Positions 7,706-15,891 of a DNA stretch of 64,000 bases are shown here, piece after piece (the first letter of the stretch is position 1; each line of letters opens with the position of its first letter). The stretch spans positions 25,868 to 89,867 of the forward strand of contig NZ_JAJSBI010000035.1 of assembly GCF_021261325.1 (NCBI RefSeq), read 5' to 3'. Position numbers and translations under genes: made by a program. The DNA is from Streptomyces guryensis. GTDB taxonomy: Bacteria; Actinomycetota; Actinomycetes; Streptomycetales; Streptomycetaceae. The notes beneath the pieces were generated by a model. The model saw nothing but the letters and a program-made list of their open reading frames with translations. It was not told where the DNA came from and ran no database searches.

Positions 7706-8802
7706 GTCTCGGCGTCATCTCCCGCGCGTATCTGGACACGCTCCTCGGCCATCCCGCCGTACGCGTCACCGCGGTCGCCGACCTCGACGCCACGCGGTCT
7801 GCCGCGGTCGCCGCCGAGCTGCCCGGCACGCGGGCGCTGACCGTCGAGGAGTTGCTGAGCAGCCCGGACGTGGACACGGTGCTGAACCTGACCGTTCCCG
7901 CCGCGCACGCCGAGATCGCCCTGGGCGCCATCGGCCACGGGAAGAACGTCTACGGGGAGAAACCCCTGGCCGCCACCCTCGTCGACGCCCAGGCTGTCAT
8001 GGACGCCGCCGGGAAGGCGGGCGTCGGCGTGGGATGCGCGCCGGACACCGTCCTGGGCACCGGAGTCCAGACGGCACGGGCGGCCGTGGAGGCGGGGAGT
8101 ATCGGACGCCCCCAGTTCGCCTCGGCCGTCATGGTCACGCCGGGGCACGAGCGCTGGCATCCCCACCCCGACTTCTACTACACCGCCGGGGGCGGCCCGC
8201 TGCTCGACATGGGGCCGTACTATCTCGCGTCCCTGGTTCATCTGCTGGGTCCGGTGCGTGCCGTGACCGGGGCGGCCGGCCGGCTGCGCAGCGAGCGCGT
8301 GATCGGTTCCGGCCCGCGCGCGGGCGAGCGGATTCCGGTCGAGGTGGACAGTCATGTCTCCGGTGTGCTCGAGCACGTGGACGGCGCTCTGACCACGGTC
8401 ACCACGAGCTTCGACGGTGTGGCCACCACGGCCGCCCCCATCGAGGTCCACGGCGAGAGCGGCACGCTCACGGTGCCGGATCCGAACCACTTCGACGGCG
8501 AGGTGCGGCTCTTCGAACTCGGCGGCACCCAGTGGCGCACGCTCCCGCCGTCGGCGGGTTACGTCGACGGCGCCCGCGGCCTCGGTCTGCTCGACTTCAT
8601 CACCGCCGACGGGCGCCGGGCGCCCCGCGCGAGCGGCGAGCTCGCCCTGCACGTGCTGGAGACGATGACCGCGCTCCTCCGCTCGTCGGCAGAGGGACGC
8701 CGCATCGAGCTGACGACCTCGGCAGTGCCACCGGACCTGGTTCCGCTCACTGCCGTCGAGGCGTGGAGAGCACCGGCCGCCGGTCGAACCGCCGCACGGT
8801 GA
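7675..8802 (+). CDS. Gfo/Idh/MocA-family NAD(P)-dependent oxidoreductase
   Basis: 375-residue sugar or sugar-derivative dehydrogenase. The N-terminal Rossmann motif is GVVGLGVIS, the conserved catalytic Lys lies in YGEKPL, and the DMGPYY segment marks the C-terminal alpha/beta substrate domain. The start is a GTG at 7675, inside the end of the ThuA-like gene and preceded by GAGAGGGG, so the two are translationally coupled. By analogy with ThuB it may oxidise a disaccharide or a free hexose or inositol. It ends 24 bp before the convergent SpoIIE gene. Confidence 0.9.
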   Translation: MGDAHRIGVVGLGVISRAYLDTLLGHPAVRVTAVADLDATRSAAVAAELPGTRALTVEELLSSPDVDTVLNLTVPAAHAEIALGAIGHGKNVYGEKPLAATLVDAQAVMDAAGKAGVGVGCAPDTVLGTGVQTARAAVEAGSIGRPQFASAVMVTPGHERWHPHPDFYYTAGGGPLLDMGPYYLASLVHLLGPVRAVTGAAGRLRSERVIGSGPRAGERIPVEVDSHVSGVLEHVDGALTTVTTSFDGVATTAAPIEVHGESGTLTVPDPNHFDGEVRLFELGGTQWRTLPPSAGYVDGARGLGLLDFITADGRRAPRASGELALHVLETMTALLRSSAEGRRIELTTSAVPPDLVPLTAVEAWRAPAAGRTAAR

Positions 8803-8826
8803 AACCGGCAGCGGGCCACACACTCG

Positions 8827-9987
8827 TCACGCAGCTTCGGAAGCGAGGTCCCTGCCGCCCGGTTCGGCCTCGACGGCGGGCTCGCTGAGGGCCGGTTTAC
8901 GGATCAGGAGCAGCGCCGCGTCGTCGTGGAGACGGCCGCCGACATGTGCCAGCAGTTCGTCATGGAGCGCGCCGAGGGTGCGGGCCGGGTCGTCAGACAC
9001 ATGGCGTGCCAGGCCCTCGTCGAGCGGATAGAAGGCGCGGCCGCGGTCGCGGGCCTCGGTGACGCCGTCGGTGTAGAGCAGCAGCTGGTCGCTGTCGGCG
9101 AAGGGCAGCACCTGGAGGCCGGGGGTGTGATCGGTCAGCGCGCGCAGCCCGAGGGGCGGGGCCGGATGCGTGGACTCCACCGCCGTGACGCTGCCGTCCC
9201 CGCGCACCAGCAGCGGTGGCGCGTGTCCGCAGTTCACCACCTCCAGCTGACCGGCCCTCGGGTATCCGGCGACCACGGCGGTGACGAAGTCGTCGCTGCC
9301 GAGATTGCGCGCGAGGCTGCGCTCGATCCGGTCGACGACGGCGAGGAGATCGGGCTCGTCGTAGGCGGCCTCGCGGAAGATTCCGAGCACCAGCGCCGCG
9401 GTTCCCACGGCCGGCAGCCCCTTGCCGCGCACATCGCCGACGATCAGCCGTACCCCGTACGGGGTGGGAATCAGCGCATAGAGATCGCCGCCGATACGGG
9501 CCTCGGCCGCCGCGGCGCTGTAGCGGACGGCCACCTGGAACGGGCCGACGGTCGCCGGGACGGGCGTGAGCAGCGCGTGCTGCGCGGTCTCCGCGACGGA
9601 GCGGACGGCGGCGAGCACCCGTTCGCGGCGTCCCCGCAGAGCGCTGGCCAGGCTGCTGGCGAGGGTGACGGCGGCCAGAGCGGACAGTACGGCCACCAGC
9701 TCGCTGCCCGGTACGTCGTTGCGGGTGCCGAGCGTGGCGCCCAGCGCCGCGGCGAGGAGGCCGACGCAGAGGACTCCGCGCGGGCCGTTGGTGGTGGCGG
9801 CCAGGGCGGGCCCGGCCGCGAGCATCGGCAGCCAGGTGATCCCCGCTCCGCCGGCCAGGTCGGCCAGCACGATCACGGAGACGATCAGTACGGGCAGAAC
9901 GCATGCTCCGGCGGCCAGCTGCGCGACGGCGCGCCTGAGCGACCGAATCGGCCAGTGGCCGCCGCCATGGTCTCGGTCCTGACTCAT
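8827..9987 (-). CDS. Membrane-anchored PP2C/SpoIIE-type serine phosphatase
   Basis: 386-residue protein with three or four N-terminal hydrophobic helices (roughly residues 25-120) followed by a cytoplasmic SpoIIE/RsbU phosphatase domain. Metal-binding motifs are visible: GGDLYAL, VGDVRGKG, NCGHAPPLL, YTDGVTEARD and DDAALLLIRK. Such enzymes dephosphorylate anti-sigma-factor antagonists in partner-switching circuits, but no antagonist or kinase gene is adjacent. The ATG at 9987 is used; a GTG at 10038 in frame is the alternative, and neither has a strong ribosome site. Its membrane signal and target are unknown. Confidence 0.86.
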   Translation of the reverse strand: MSQDRDHGGGHWPIRSLRRAVAQLAAGACVLPVLIVSVIVLADLAGGAGITWLPMLAAGPALAATTNGPRGVLCVGLLAAALGATLGTRNDVPGSELVAVLSALAAVTLASSLASALRGRRERVLAAVRSVAETAQHALLTPVPATVGPFQVAVRYSAAAAEARIGGDLYALIPTPYGVRLIVGDVRGKGLPAVGTAALVLGIFREAAYDEPDLLAVVDRIERSLARNLGSDDFVTAVVAGYPRAGQLEVVNCGHAPPLLVRGDGSVTAVESTHPAPPLGLRALTDHTPGLQVLPFADSDQLLLYTDGVTEARDRGRAFYPLDEGLARHVSDDPARTLGALHDELLAHVGGRLHDDAALLLIRKPALSEPAVEAEPGGRDLASEAA

Positions 9988-10101
9988 GTTCTGTCTGCAG
10001 TCCTCACCTGTGTAGGGCACGTCGGTCCGGGGGCTCACCGCTGAAATGTCTGTTTCATCCAGGAAACGCGGTCGGTCCGGGCGGTCACAAGCGGAGGGTT
10101 T

Positions 10102-10860
10102 TCAGATAGTGAGCGACAGGCCCCTGGTCACGCGGTCCGCGGTCGGGAGCAGCCGTGCCAGGATCTCCGGCAGCCGGGAGAGCCGGTCCGCGGGCATCGA
10201 GACACCGAGCGAGCCGAGGGTGTCGCCGCTGTGGACGGGGACGGCGACGCAGACCGTGCCCAGGCTGTACTCCTCCAGGTCCGTGACGGCCGGAGCCACG
10301 GGCGAGGTGTCCAGTCGCCGGAGGAGCTCGGGCCGGCTGGTGATCGTCCGCGGGGTGAGGTCGGCCAGGTGGTGCCGGGAGAGGTAGTCCTTGCGGGCCT
10401 CGTCGTCCAGTTCGCGCAGCACGGACTTGCCGAGCGCGGTGGCGTGGCCCGCGTCCTCGAACCCCACCCACAGGTCGACTCGGGGGGCCCGGGCGCTGTC
10501 GACGATCTCGGCGACGCGGATCTCGCCGTCCTCGTAGAAGGTGAGGTAGGCGGCGGTCGCGAACTCGTCGCGCAGCGCGGCGAGCGTGGGGCGGACCCGG
10601 CTGAGCAGTGCCTGTCCACGGCCCGTGGTGTGCAGCGTCTGCAGCCTGTCGCCGAGCACGAACGCGCCGTCGCCGAGCTTGCGCAGGTATCCGTCGTGGA
10701 CCAGCGTCCGCAGCAGGTGATAGGCGGTGGCCAGGGGCAGCCCCGTCTCACGTGCCAGCTGTTTCGCCGGCGCGCCGTTCTCGTGCGCGCTCGCCGCCTC
10801 CAGCAGCCGGAAGGCACGCTGGACAGAAGTGATCAGCGTGGGCCCGTCGCGCTCACCCAT
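10102..10860 (-). CDS. IclR-family transcriptional regulator
   Basis: 252-residue regulator starting MGERDGPTLITSVQRAFRLL, the common Streptomyces IclR opening, with a winged helix (AKQLARETGLPLATAYHLL) and a C-terminal effector domain (LGKSVLRELDDEARKDYL; SLGTVCVAVPV). The ATG at 10860 is preferred over GTG at 10884 because of this conserved opening. Target genes are not evident, as no catabolic operon is directly adjacent. Possible targets are the ThuA/oxidoreductase pair or its own gene. Confidence 0.88.
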   Translation of the reverse strand: MGERDGPTLITSVQRAFRLLEAASAHENGAPAKQLARETGLPLATAYHLLRTLVHDGYLRKLGDGAFVLGDRLQTLHTTGRGQALLSRVRPTLAALRDEFATAAYLTFYEDGEIRVAEIVDSARAPRVDLWVGFEDAGHATALGKSVLRELDDEARKDYLSRHHLADLTPRTITSRPELLRRLDTSPVAPAVTDLEEYSLGTVCVAVPVHSGDTLGSLGVSMPADRLSRLPEILARLLPTADRVTRGLSLTI

Positions 10861-11113
10861 GTGACCAGCGTGCGTCAGGGGCACAGCGCGCGCAACAACT
10901 CGCCGAATGCTCGCCCAAGTTGGCAGGGCCTCAATATCTGCTTGCCTTGCGATTCACTCACAAGGCGTATTTCCCGCCATCGACCAGGTTAGTGAGTGAT
11001 TGCCCGAATTCGGCGCGCCGCCGGATGTTCCGGGGATATTTCTTATTAACCTCCACAACTACACGAAGTCGATCTATCGCAGGTCGCATCCACTTCACTC
11101 CACCGGAGATGAC

Positions 11114-11398
11114 ATGCACCAGCTTCGCAAGGCTGCCGTCCTGGTCGCCGCCGTCAGCGTCGGCCTCCTGGGTGCCGGCACCGCTCAGGCCCACGACGGC
11201 GGCGACAAGGGCGGCGGCAACACCGTCCTGCAGAGCACCACCTGCAGGTCACACGACCTGAACCTGGACGTCCTCGGCCAGGTCGGACTGCTCAACGGCC
11301 TGCTGGGCGGCGCGCTGAACGGCGAGGGCAACGAGGGCGCACAGTCGACCTCGCTGGGCTCGTCCATGGGCTGCAACAACAGCGTCGGCGGTAAGTAG
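11114..11398 (+). CDS. Small secreted protein, function unknown
   Basis: 94-residue precursor with a clear signal peptide (KAAVLVAAVSVGLLGAGTAQA, cleavage after AQA) and a ~70-residue mature part rich in Gly, Asn and Leu. Two cysteines (TTCRSHD and GCNN) are placed to form one disulfide. The central LDVLGQVGLLNGLLGG segment is hydrophobic. A GGAG ribosome site lies 5 nt upstream. It is reminiscent in size and layout of chaplin-like surface proteins, but no chaplin domain signature is present, so I leave the function open. A very strong terminator follows. Confidence 0.75.
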   Translation: MHQLRKAAVLVAAVSVGLLGAGTAQAHDGGDKGGGNTVLQSTTCRSHDLNLDVLGQVGLLNGLLGGALNGEGNEGAQSTSLGSSMGCNNSVGGK

Positions 11399-11411
11399 GA
11401 AAAAAGCTCAC

Positions 11412-11449
11412 CCCGGTGCCCCGGCCGCAAGCCGGGGCACCGGGTTTTT
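11412..11449 (+). terminator. Strong rho-independent terminator
   Basis: A perfect 14-bp stem (11412-11425 with 11431-11444), 5-nt loop CGCAA, followed by five T. It lies 13 bp after the stop of the small secreted protein gene and clearly ends its transcript. Confidence 0.92.
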
Positions 11450-11807
11450 CGCCTGCCCGGAAAACCCGGTCGACTGCCGAGACCACAGAAAGCCGAAATG
11501 GCGGAGCGGGAACCCGGCCGGGCCGGCCCGGCATTCTTGGATACAGATTACTGATTTCCCTCGACGGAGGCCTTTCCCTCACGGATCTCCGACTGACAGG
11601 GCGTGTGCTTGCTCCCGCGCACAATCGAGGCCCGGGTGTCGGCGCCGTCGTACGGCGTGCACCCGGGCCTTGGAGAAAGCGGAAACGGCTGCAGCCCAGG
11701 CGCGCACCCTGGTGGGTCTCTGCGCGTCCGGGCTGCCTTTGCTGCTCTGACGGATGTGTGCCTGCCAAGGTGCGGACTACGGAGCCGCTCGCCCCCTTGG
11801 CGCCTGG
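11450..11807. other. Intergenic stretch without a convincing gene
   Basis: About 360 bp between two convergent small secreted-protein genes. No frame shows coherent coding bias or a ribosome site. It contains a large inverted repeat (listed separately). I see no other gene, transposon end or RNA family here. Confidence 0.6.
11628..11670. repeat. Nested inverted repeat / large hairpin
   Basis: Perfect 11-bp arms (AGGCCCGGGTG at 11628-11638 and its complement at 11660-11670) enclose a second perfect 6-bp hairpin (11643-11648 with 11652-11657). There is no T tract. It could be a terminator for the minus-strand gene that ends at 11808 or a structured RNA. Confidence 0.6.
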
Positions 11808-12071
11808 CTACTTCTCGCTCGAATCCTTGGAGACCGGGGCGACGAACGCATCGATGAACCGGTTGAGATCCAACTGCGGCACGGTGTATCTGGGCGTCTG
11901 CTCCGGCGTCGCCTTCTTTGAACTGTCCGGTGCGAAGTGCCACTGCGGGGAAACCACCTCGGTGCCCCCGCGCGGCCCGTCGGCGTCGTCGGCGAAACCG
12001 ACACCGACGCCGGCGATGGACAGCCCCGCGACCGCTGCGGCTACGACCGCAGCGCGCTGAAACTTGCGCAT
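11808..12071 (-). CDS. Small secreted protein, function unknown
   Basis: 87-residue precursor: signal peptide MRKFQRAAVVAAAVAGLSIAGVGVGFA, then a mature ~60-residue acidic/proline segment ending VPQLDLNRFIDAFVAPVSKDSSEK. No cysteines in the mature part. The ATG at 12071 with AAAGGG upstream is chosen because the signal peptide begins there. No known family recognised. It is convergent with another small secreted protein, and downstream of the collagenase in the same direction with ~200 bp between them, so it likely has its own promoter. Confidence 0.7.
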   Translation of the reverse strand: MRKFQRAAVVAAAVAGLSIAGVGVGFADDADGPRGGTEVVSPQWHFAPDSSKKATPEQTPRYTVPQLDLNRFIDAFVAPVSKDSSEK

Positions 12072-12278
12072 GGTTGACCCTTTCTCACCCGGGCGCGAAG
12101 CCCTGGATTGACTACTTAATGTGAGCATATACATGCACTAAGTAGTAATTTGGGATCTTGGCCGCGTCTATACTCCATTTCGGCCCGCAGCGCATCCGCA
12201 GGAGGCCGACGCCACGACCTGCGTTCCGCGTCCGGCATGGCAACTCGCGCCCCAGCACAGGCCTCAGCCCCGTCCGGC

Positions 12279-14252
12279 CTACCACGCCGATGCGCTACGC
12301 CTTCCGAGGGCGGGCGTGTCGGAGCAGGCGCCACCGGCGCACGCCGTGAGCCACTGGTCGAAGTCGGCGTCGTAACGGATACCGACGCCGGAGTTGTAGA
12401 CGGCATATCCGCCCGCGTAGTCGCCGGCTCGGAAGCGGGCGAGCATGCGCTGGATGTCCCCCGGGTGGTTCTCGAACATGTAGCGGACCGCGAGATAGCC
12501 CCACGGATAGGTGCGGATCACGTCGCTGTTGGCGTAGGTGCTCTGGAACAGGGTGCTCAGCCGGTAGGTGTGCTTGCCCGCCTCTCCGACCGCCTGCTCG
12601 TCGGTGATTCCCCGGTAGCCGTAGGAGACGTACTCGGCCAGGCCCTCGATCCACCACACGTCCGGCACCGACGTCTGCTGGGTGAAGTCGCCCTTCATGT
12701 CGTAGCGGGCGTCGAGGATGTGCGTGTACTCGTGGTTGAGGTTCCAGATGCGGGCCGTGAAGCCGTCGTCGGAGCCCTTCTGGTACATGATCGAGAGCGG
12801 CTGGTTTGCCGGGTCGGCCGGGTCCCCGGTCAGCGTGATGCCGCCGTTGTCCGTACTGACGCCGTAGATCGCCCCGGCGTAGGTCTGGTAGTCCGCGCGG
12901 GTGGCGAAGACGACGAACTGCGCCGTCGACAGGTGCTGGCCCGGTATGGGGCCGTCGTCCTCGACGAGGTCGTCGAAGTACGGGTCCTGGGCGCGGAGGT
13001 CGGCGCATACGGCGTCGAGGTCGGCGACGGTGAGCGCCTGGGCCCGGACGGTGTGGGTCGCGTCGCAGGTGTGGGTGAGGGGCAGGGCTGCGTCGGTCAG
13101 CCGGGCGGACAGGTCGCAGATGTCGTAGTACGAGCAGTCGGGGCGGTCGTAGTAGTCGGCCTGCGTCGCCACGGCGACCCACAGTGCGGCCGTGGGACCG
13201 GTGATCTTCGAGGCGTTCAGCAGGTCCTTGGCCAGCGGCTGGACCGTGGCGCGCAGCGCGGTGTGTTCGACGTAACGGGCAACGTTCATCCCGGCGTTGG
13301 AGTCCAGGTAGGCGCGTTCGGTGCCGAGCAGGTCCACGTGTTTGAGCGCGAACCCGTGCAGGGTCCGGATGATGCCCGGGTCGGCGGTCACCGCGTTGAC
13401 GTAGTCCGGGTTCCAGTTGCCGCGCCAGAGCGGGGTGTAGACGTCGTTGACGGCGGTGAGCATGCTGGGGATCGCGTCGTAGGAGCTGTCGTAGGCGCTG
13501 AGCAGGCGCTGATAGGCCGTCAGGTATCGGGCTTGCAGGTCGGCGCTGTCGGTGAGAACGACCGTCTCGCCCAGCACGTCTCCGTTCGCCGCGGTGACGT
13601 CATGGGAGTGCCGGTTGGCGAAGAAGGCGTCCAGGCCGCGGGTGGTGGCCCGGGCCAGGGGTGCGCCGTAGGGGCCGACGTCGGACGGGTTGTTGAACTG
13701 GACGTAGTAGCCGGCCCGCAGGAACAGGACGAGCTGCCACGCTCCGGAGGAGTTGTCGCCCCGATAGCGTTGCGCCTCTCGGGTGAAGGCCTTCGCCACG
13801 GTGACCATCTGGGACTGGCGGAAGATGTCGCGGGCGTTGGTGCCGGTCACGGCGAACAGGGTGTTGACGCAGCCCGTGGTCGAGGCTTCGACGAAGGTGA
13901 CGAGCGCGGGGCCGGTCCTGCGGGCGAAGTCGGCCGGGGTGCACGAGACCGGCTTCGGTTTGGATTTCGGTCGGGTCTGCGTGGTGGGCCGGGTCCGGGT
14001 CGGGGTCGGTTGCAGCGGGGGCAGTTGGGCGGTGGTGAGCGGTCGGGCCTGTACGGCCGGCTGGTCGGCGGCGGTGGCGGTCGAGCCGGTGGGCGGCGGG
14101 GGTGGCGTCGTCTTCCGGGCCACGGTAACGGGGGTGGAGACGTGCCGGGCGGGAGGTGCCGCGAGCGCCGGCACCGACAGCAGGCCCGCGAGGGTGATGC
14201 AGGCGGCGAGGGTGACGGCGGCACGTCTGGGCAGCGCGAAGAGGTAGCGCAT
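12279..14252 (-). CDS. Secreted collagenase, peptidase family M9
   Basis: 657-residue zinc metalloprotease precursor. A signal peptide (residues ~1-31, ending ALA) and a Pro/Thr-rich linker lead into the N-terminal collagenase activator region (from SCTPADFARR) and the catalytic domain. The zinc motif is HEYTH near residue 506, with the downstream glutamate in WWIEGLAEYVSY. It ends shortly after TACAGGACSDTPALG without the PKD and collagen-binding domains many clostridial relatives carry, so it should act as a minimal collagenolytic peptidase. The ATG at 14252 has a GAGGAG ribosome site. Confidence 0.92.
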   Translation of the reverse strand: MRYLFALPRRAAVTLAACITLAGLLSVPALAAPPARHVSTPVTVARKTTPPPPPTGSTATAADQPAVQARPLTTAQLPPLQPTPTRTRPTTQTRPKSKPKPVSCTPADFARRTGPALVTFVEASTTGCVNTLFAVTGTNARDIFRQSQMVTVAKAFTREAQRYRGDNSSGAWQLVLFLRAGYYVQFNNPSDVGPYGAPLARATTRGLDAFFANRHSHDVTAANGDVLGETVVLTDSADLQARYLTAYQRLLSAYDSSYDAIPSMLTAVNDVYTPLWRGNWNPDYVNAVTADPGIIRTLHGFALKHVDLLGTERAYLDSNAGMNVARYVEHTALRATVQPLAKDLLNASKITGPTAALWVAVATQADYYDRPDCSYYDICDLSARLTDAALPLTHTCDATHTVRAQALTVADLDAVCADLRAQDPYFDDLVEDDGPIPGQHLSTAQFVVFATRADYQTYAGAIYGVSTDNGGITLTGDPADPANQPLSIMYQKGSDDGFTARIWNLNHEYTHILDARYDMKGDFTQQTSVPDVWWIEGLAEYVSYGYRGITDEQAVGEAGKHTYRLSTLFQSTYANSDVIRTYPWGYLAVRYMFENHPGDIQRMLARFRAGDYAGGYAVYNSGVGIRYDADFDQWLTACAGGACSDTPALGRRSASAW

Positions 14253-14390
14253 CTCTGGACTCCTCTGCGGAGGGATGCGCCTCGGTACGGGTGTTGAGGC
14301 GCGTGAGGCACCATCTCAACGCCGGACTGCGCCCAACAATGGAATGTGACATAGCACTCTGCGGCAGCGAGCCATAACACCCCGCTCCGG

Positions 14391-15350
14391 CTACGCCCCG
14401 CTCCCCCGCCAAGTGCGCGCGGCCCACGCCCTCAAGTGCGGTGACCGCCCGGCGAGTTCGCGATATGCGGAAGCGGCGGAGTGAAACAGTTCCTCCACCA
14501 CCTCCTCGGCCACCGCGTCCCGCCGCCAGGCCAGCACATAACGGCACCACAGCGGCGTACCGATCAGGGGTCTGATCGCCACGTCGGGGATCGGCCGCAG
14601 CGTCGCCTGTACGACGGACACTCCGAGGCCGTCGGCGATCATGCTCTGCAACTGCGACTGGTCACCCAGGAATTCATGTACGGCGACCGGCGAGAAACCG
14701 GCCGCCGCACAGGCCGTGTAGAAGACCCCCGGCCAGCCCGCTCCGTCGTCCGGTGTCAAAAACCACGCGTCCTCGGCCAGGTCGGCGAGCGAGACCTGAG
14801 CGCGGCGTCCGAGGCGATGGCGGGTGGGCAGCGCCACGAACGTGGGCTCGGTGACGATCCCCCGGTGGGTCACCGTGTCCGCATGTTTCAGTTCCATCCC
14901 GGGGTAGTCCGCGGCGACGGCCGCGTCCACCTCGCCCTCCTCCAGGAGTTCGACGATCCGCGAGGAGGCGTACACGCTGCTGACGGCGAGCGCGACGTCC
15001 GGCAGCCGGGCCCGGACCCGCGAGACCATGCCGGACAGCACCGGCGAGTTGGTCGCGGCGACGCGCAGGGTCCTACGGGCACTCGCCGCGCCGGGGGCCG
15101 GACGGCGCCCGATCGCTGCGGCGCGGGCCAGGACGTCGCGGGCCTGGGCGACGACCTCGACGCCGAACCGCGTGGGCCTGACTCCCGTCGCCCCGCGCTC
15201 GAACAAGGACTGGCCGAAGTAGCGCTCGATCCGCCGGAGTTGGGTGCTCATGGCGGGTTGCGAGTACCCGAGGTCCGAGGCGGCGCGGCCCACGCTCCCG
15301 GCATCCGCGATCGCACACAGGACACGCAGATGCCGAAGCTCCAGGTCCAT
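14391..15350 (-). CDS. LysR-family transcriptional regulator
   Basis: 319-residue LysR protein with the N-terminal helix-turn-helix (LRHLRVLCAIADAGSVGRAASDLGYSQPAMS) and periplasmic-binding-like effector domain (from RTLRVAATNSPV). It lies upstream of the collagenase on the same strand but ~140 bp apart, so it may or may not regulate it. No divergent partner gene is next to it, which is unusual for LysR regulators; the adjacent small ORF runs in the same direction. Its target is unknown. Confidence 0.88.
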   Translation of the reverse strand: MDLELRHLRVLCAIADAGSVGRAASDLGYSQPAMSTQLRRIERYFGQSLFERGATGVRPTRFGVEVVAQARDVLARAAAIGRRPAPGAASARRTLRVAATNSPVLSGMVSRVRARLPDVALAVSSVYASSRIVELLEEGEVDAAVAADYPGMELKHADTVTHRGIVTEPTFVALPTRHRLGRRAQVSLADLAEDAWFLTPDDGAGWPGVFYTACAAAGFSPVAVHEFLGDQSQLQSMIADGLGVSVVQATLRPIPDVAIRPLIGTPLWCRYVLAWRRDAVAEEVVEELFHSAASAYRELAGRSPHLRAWAARTWRGSGA

Positions 15351-15453
15351 CCGTACGCTCCCCTGCCGCCGTGGACAGGAAGCGTTCCATCACGCCACCC
15401 CGTACACAAGTCGCAGGTCAGCCACCCGCCGAACCAGGAGAGCGACCGGCGCG

Positions 15454-15606
15454 CTACGTCGGCGGCGGCTGCGTTCCAGCAGTCGCATCCTCCTCGCCGG
15501 CGCCAGGAGCCGTCGCCATCTCCTCACCCTGCTTCTTCAGGGCGAGTTCCCTTGCCGTCTTTTCCGAGTGCAGCCTCATCTCTGCCTCTGTCCGAAGATC
15601 GAACAC
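15454..15606 (-). CDS. Small 50-residue hypothetical protein
   Basis: A short gene with GTG start at 15606, an excellent AAAGGAGG site 5 nt upstream and TAG stop at 15454. The product begins VFDLRTEAEMRLHSEKTARE and is rich in Glu/Lys/Arg, probably helical over its first ~30 residues, with an Ala/Gly/Pro tail. No signal peptide or membrane segment. No family recognised. The ribosome site and codon bias (mostly G/C third positions) argue that it is real. It precedes the LysR gene by 103 bp in the same direction. Confidence 0.55.
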   Translation of the reverse strand: MFDLRTEAEMRLHSEKTARELALKKQGEEMATAPGAGEEDATAGTQPPPT

Positions 15607-15689
15607 CGCTGCCTCCTTTGCCGTACCGCGGACGTTTCTTTGCCTTTAGATTACCCTATGGATGGGGTCGGAGTCACGGTCGAACTGGC

Positions 15690-15860
15690 GCTGTGTCGCA
15701 GGTGGTTGAGCTCACCAGGCCACCGGCGTTCGGTCCGGGCCGGCGACCGGCCGAGGCGGTGGTATGCGACCACCACGCCCTCGCCGGCCCGGATGGTGAC
15801 CCCGCCGACCTCGACGCCCTCCGTGGCGATGCGACGCAGGCCGATGTGGACGACGGTCGG
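15690..15860 (-). pseudogene. Cytochrome P450 remnant
   Basis: In one minus-strand frame the peptide reads RRIATEGVEVGGVTIRAGEG, matching the conserved P450 segment after the ExxR helix (…R.A.EDVELGG..I.AGE.V). It is followed by a degenerate stretch (RRWPGELNHLRHS) resembling the 'DP..LDL.R' region that should come next. No I-helix or heme-cysteine motif is present, and there is no start codon context, so it is a decayed fragment of about 57 codons. Confidence 0.65.
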
Positions 15861-15891
15861 AGTTGTTGACGCTCGGGCGCGCGGCCCGCCG

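Noticed and set aside
11114..11398. Chaplin gene
   Set aside because: Size and signal peptide fit, but the chaplin core with its two conserved cysteines and GNV/IG pattern is not present.
12150..14297. Long open frame on the strand opposite the collagenase
   Set aside because: It mirrors the collagenase gene's GC-rich codons, has no domain, signal or ribosome site, and the collagenase on the other strand is unequivocal.
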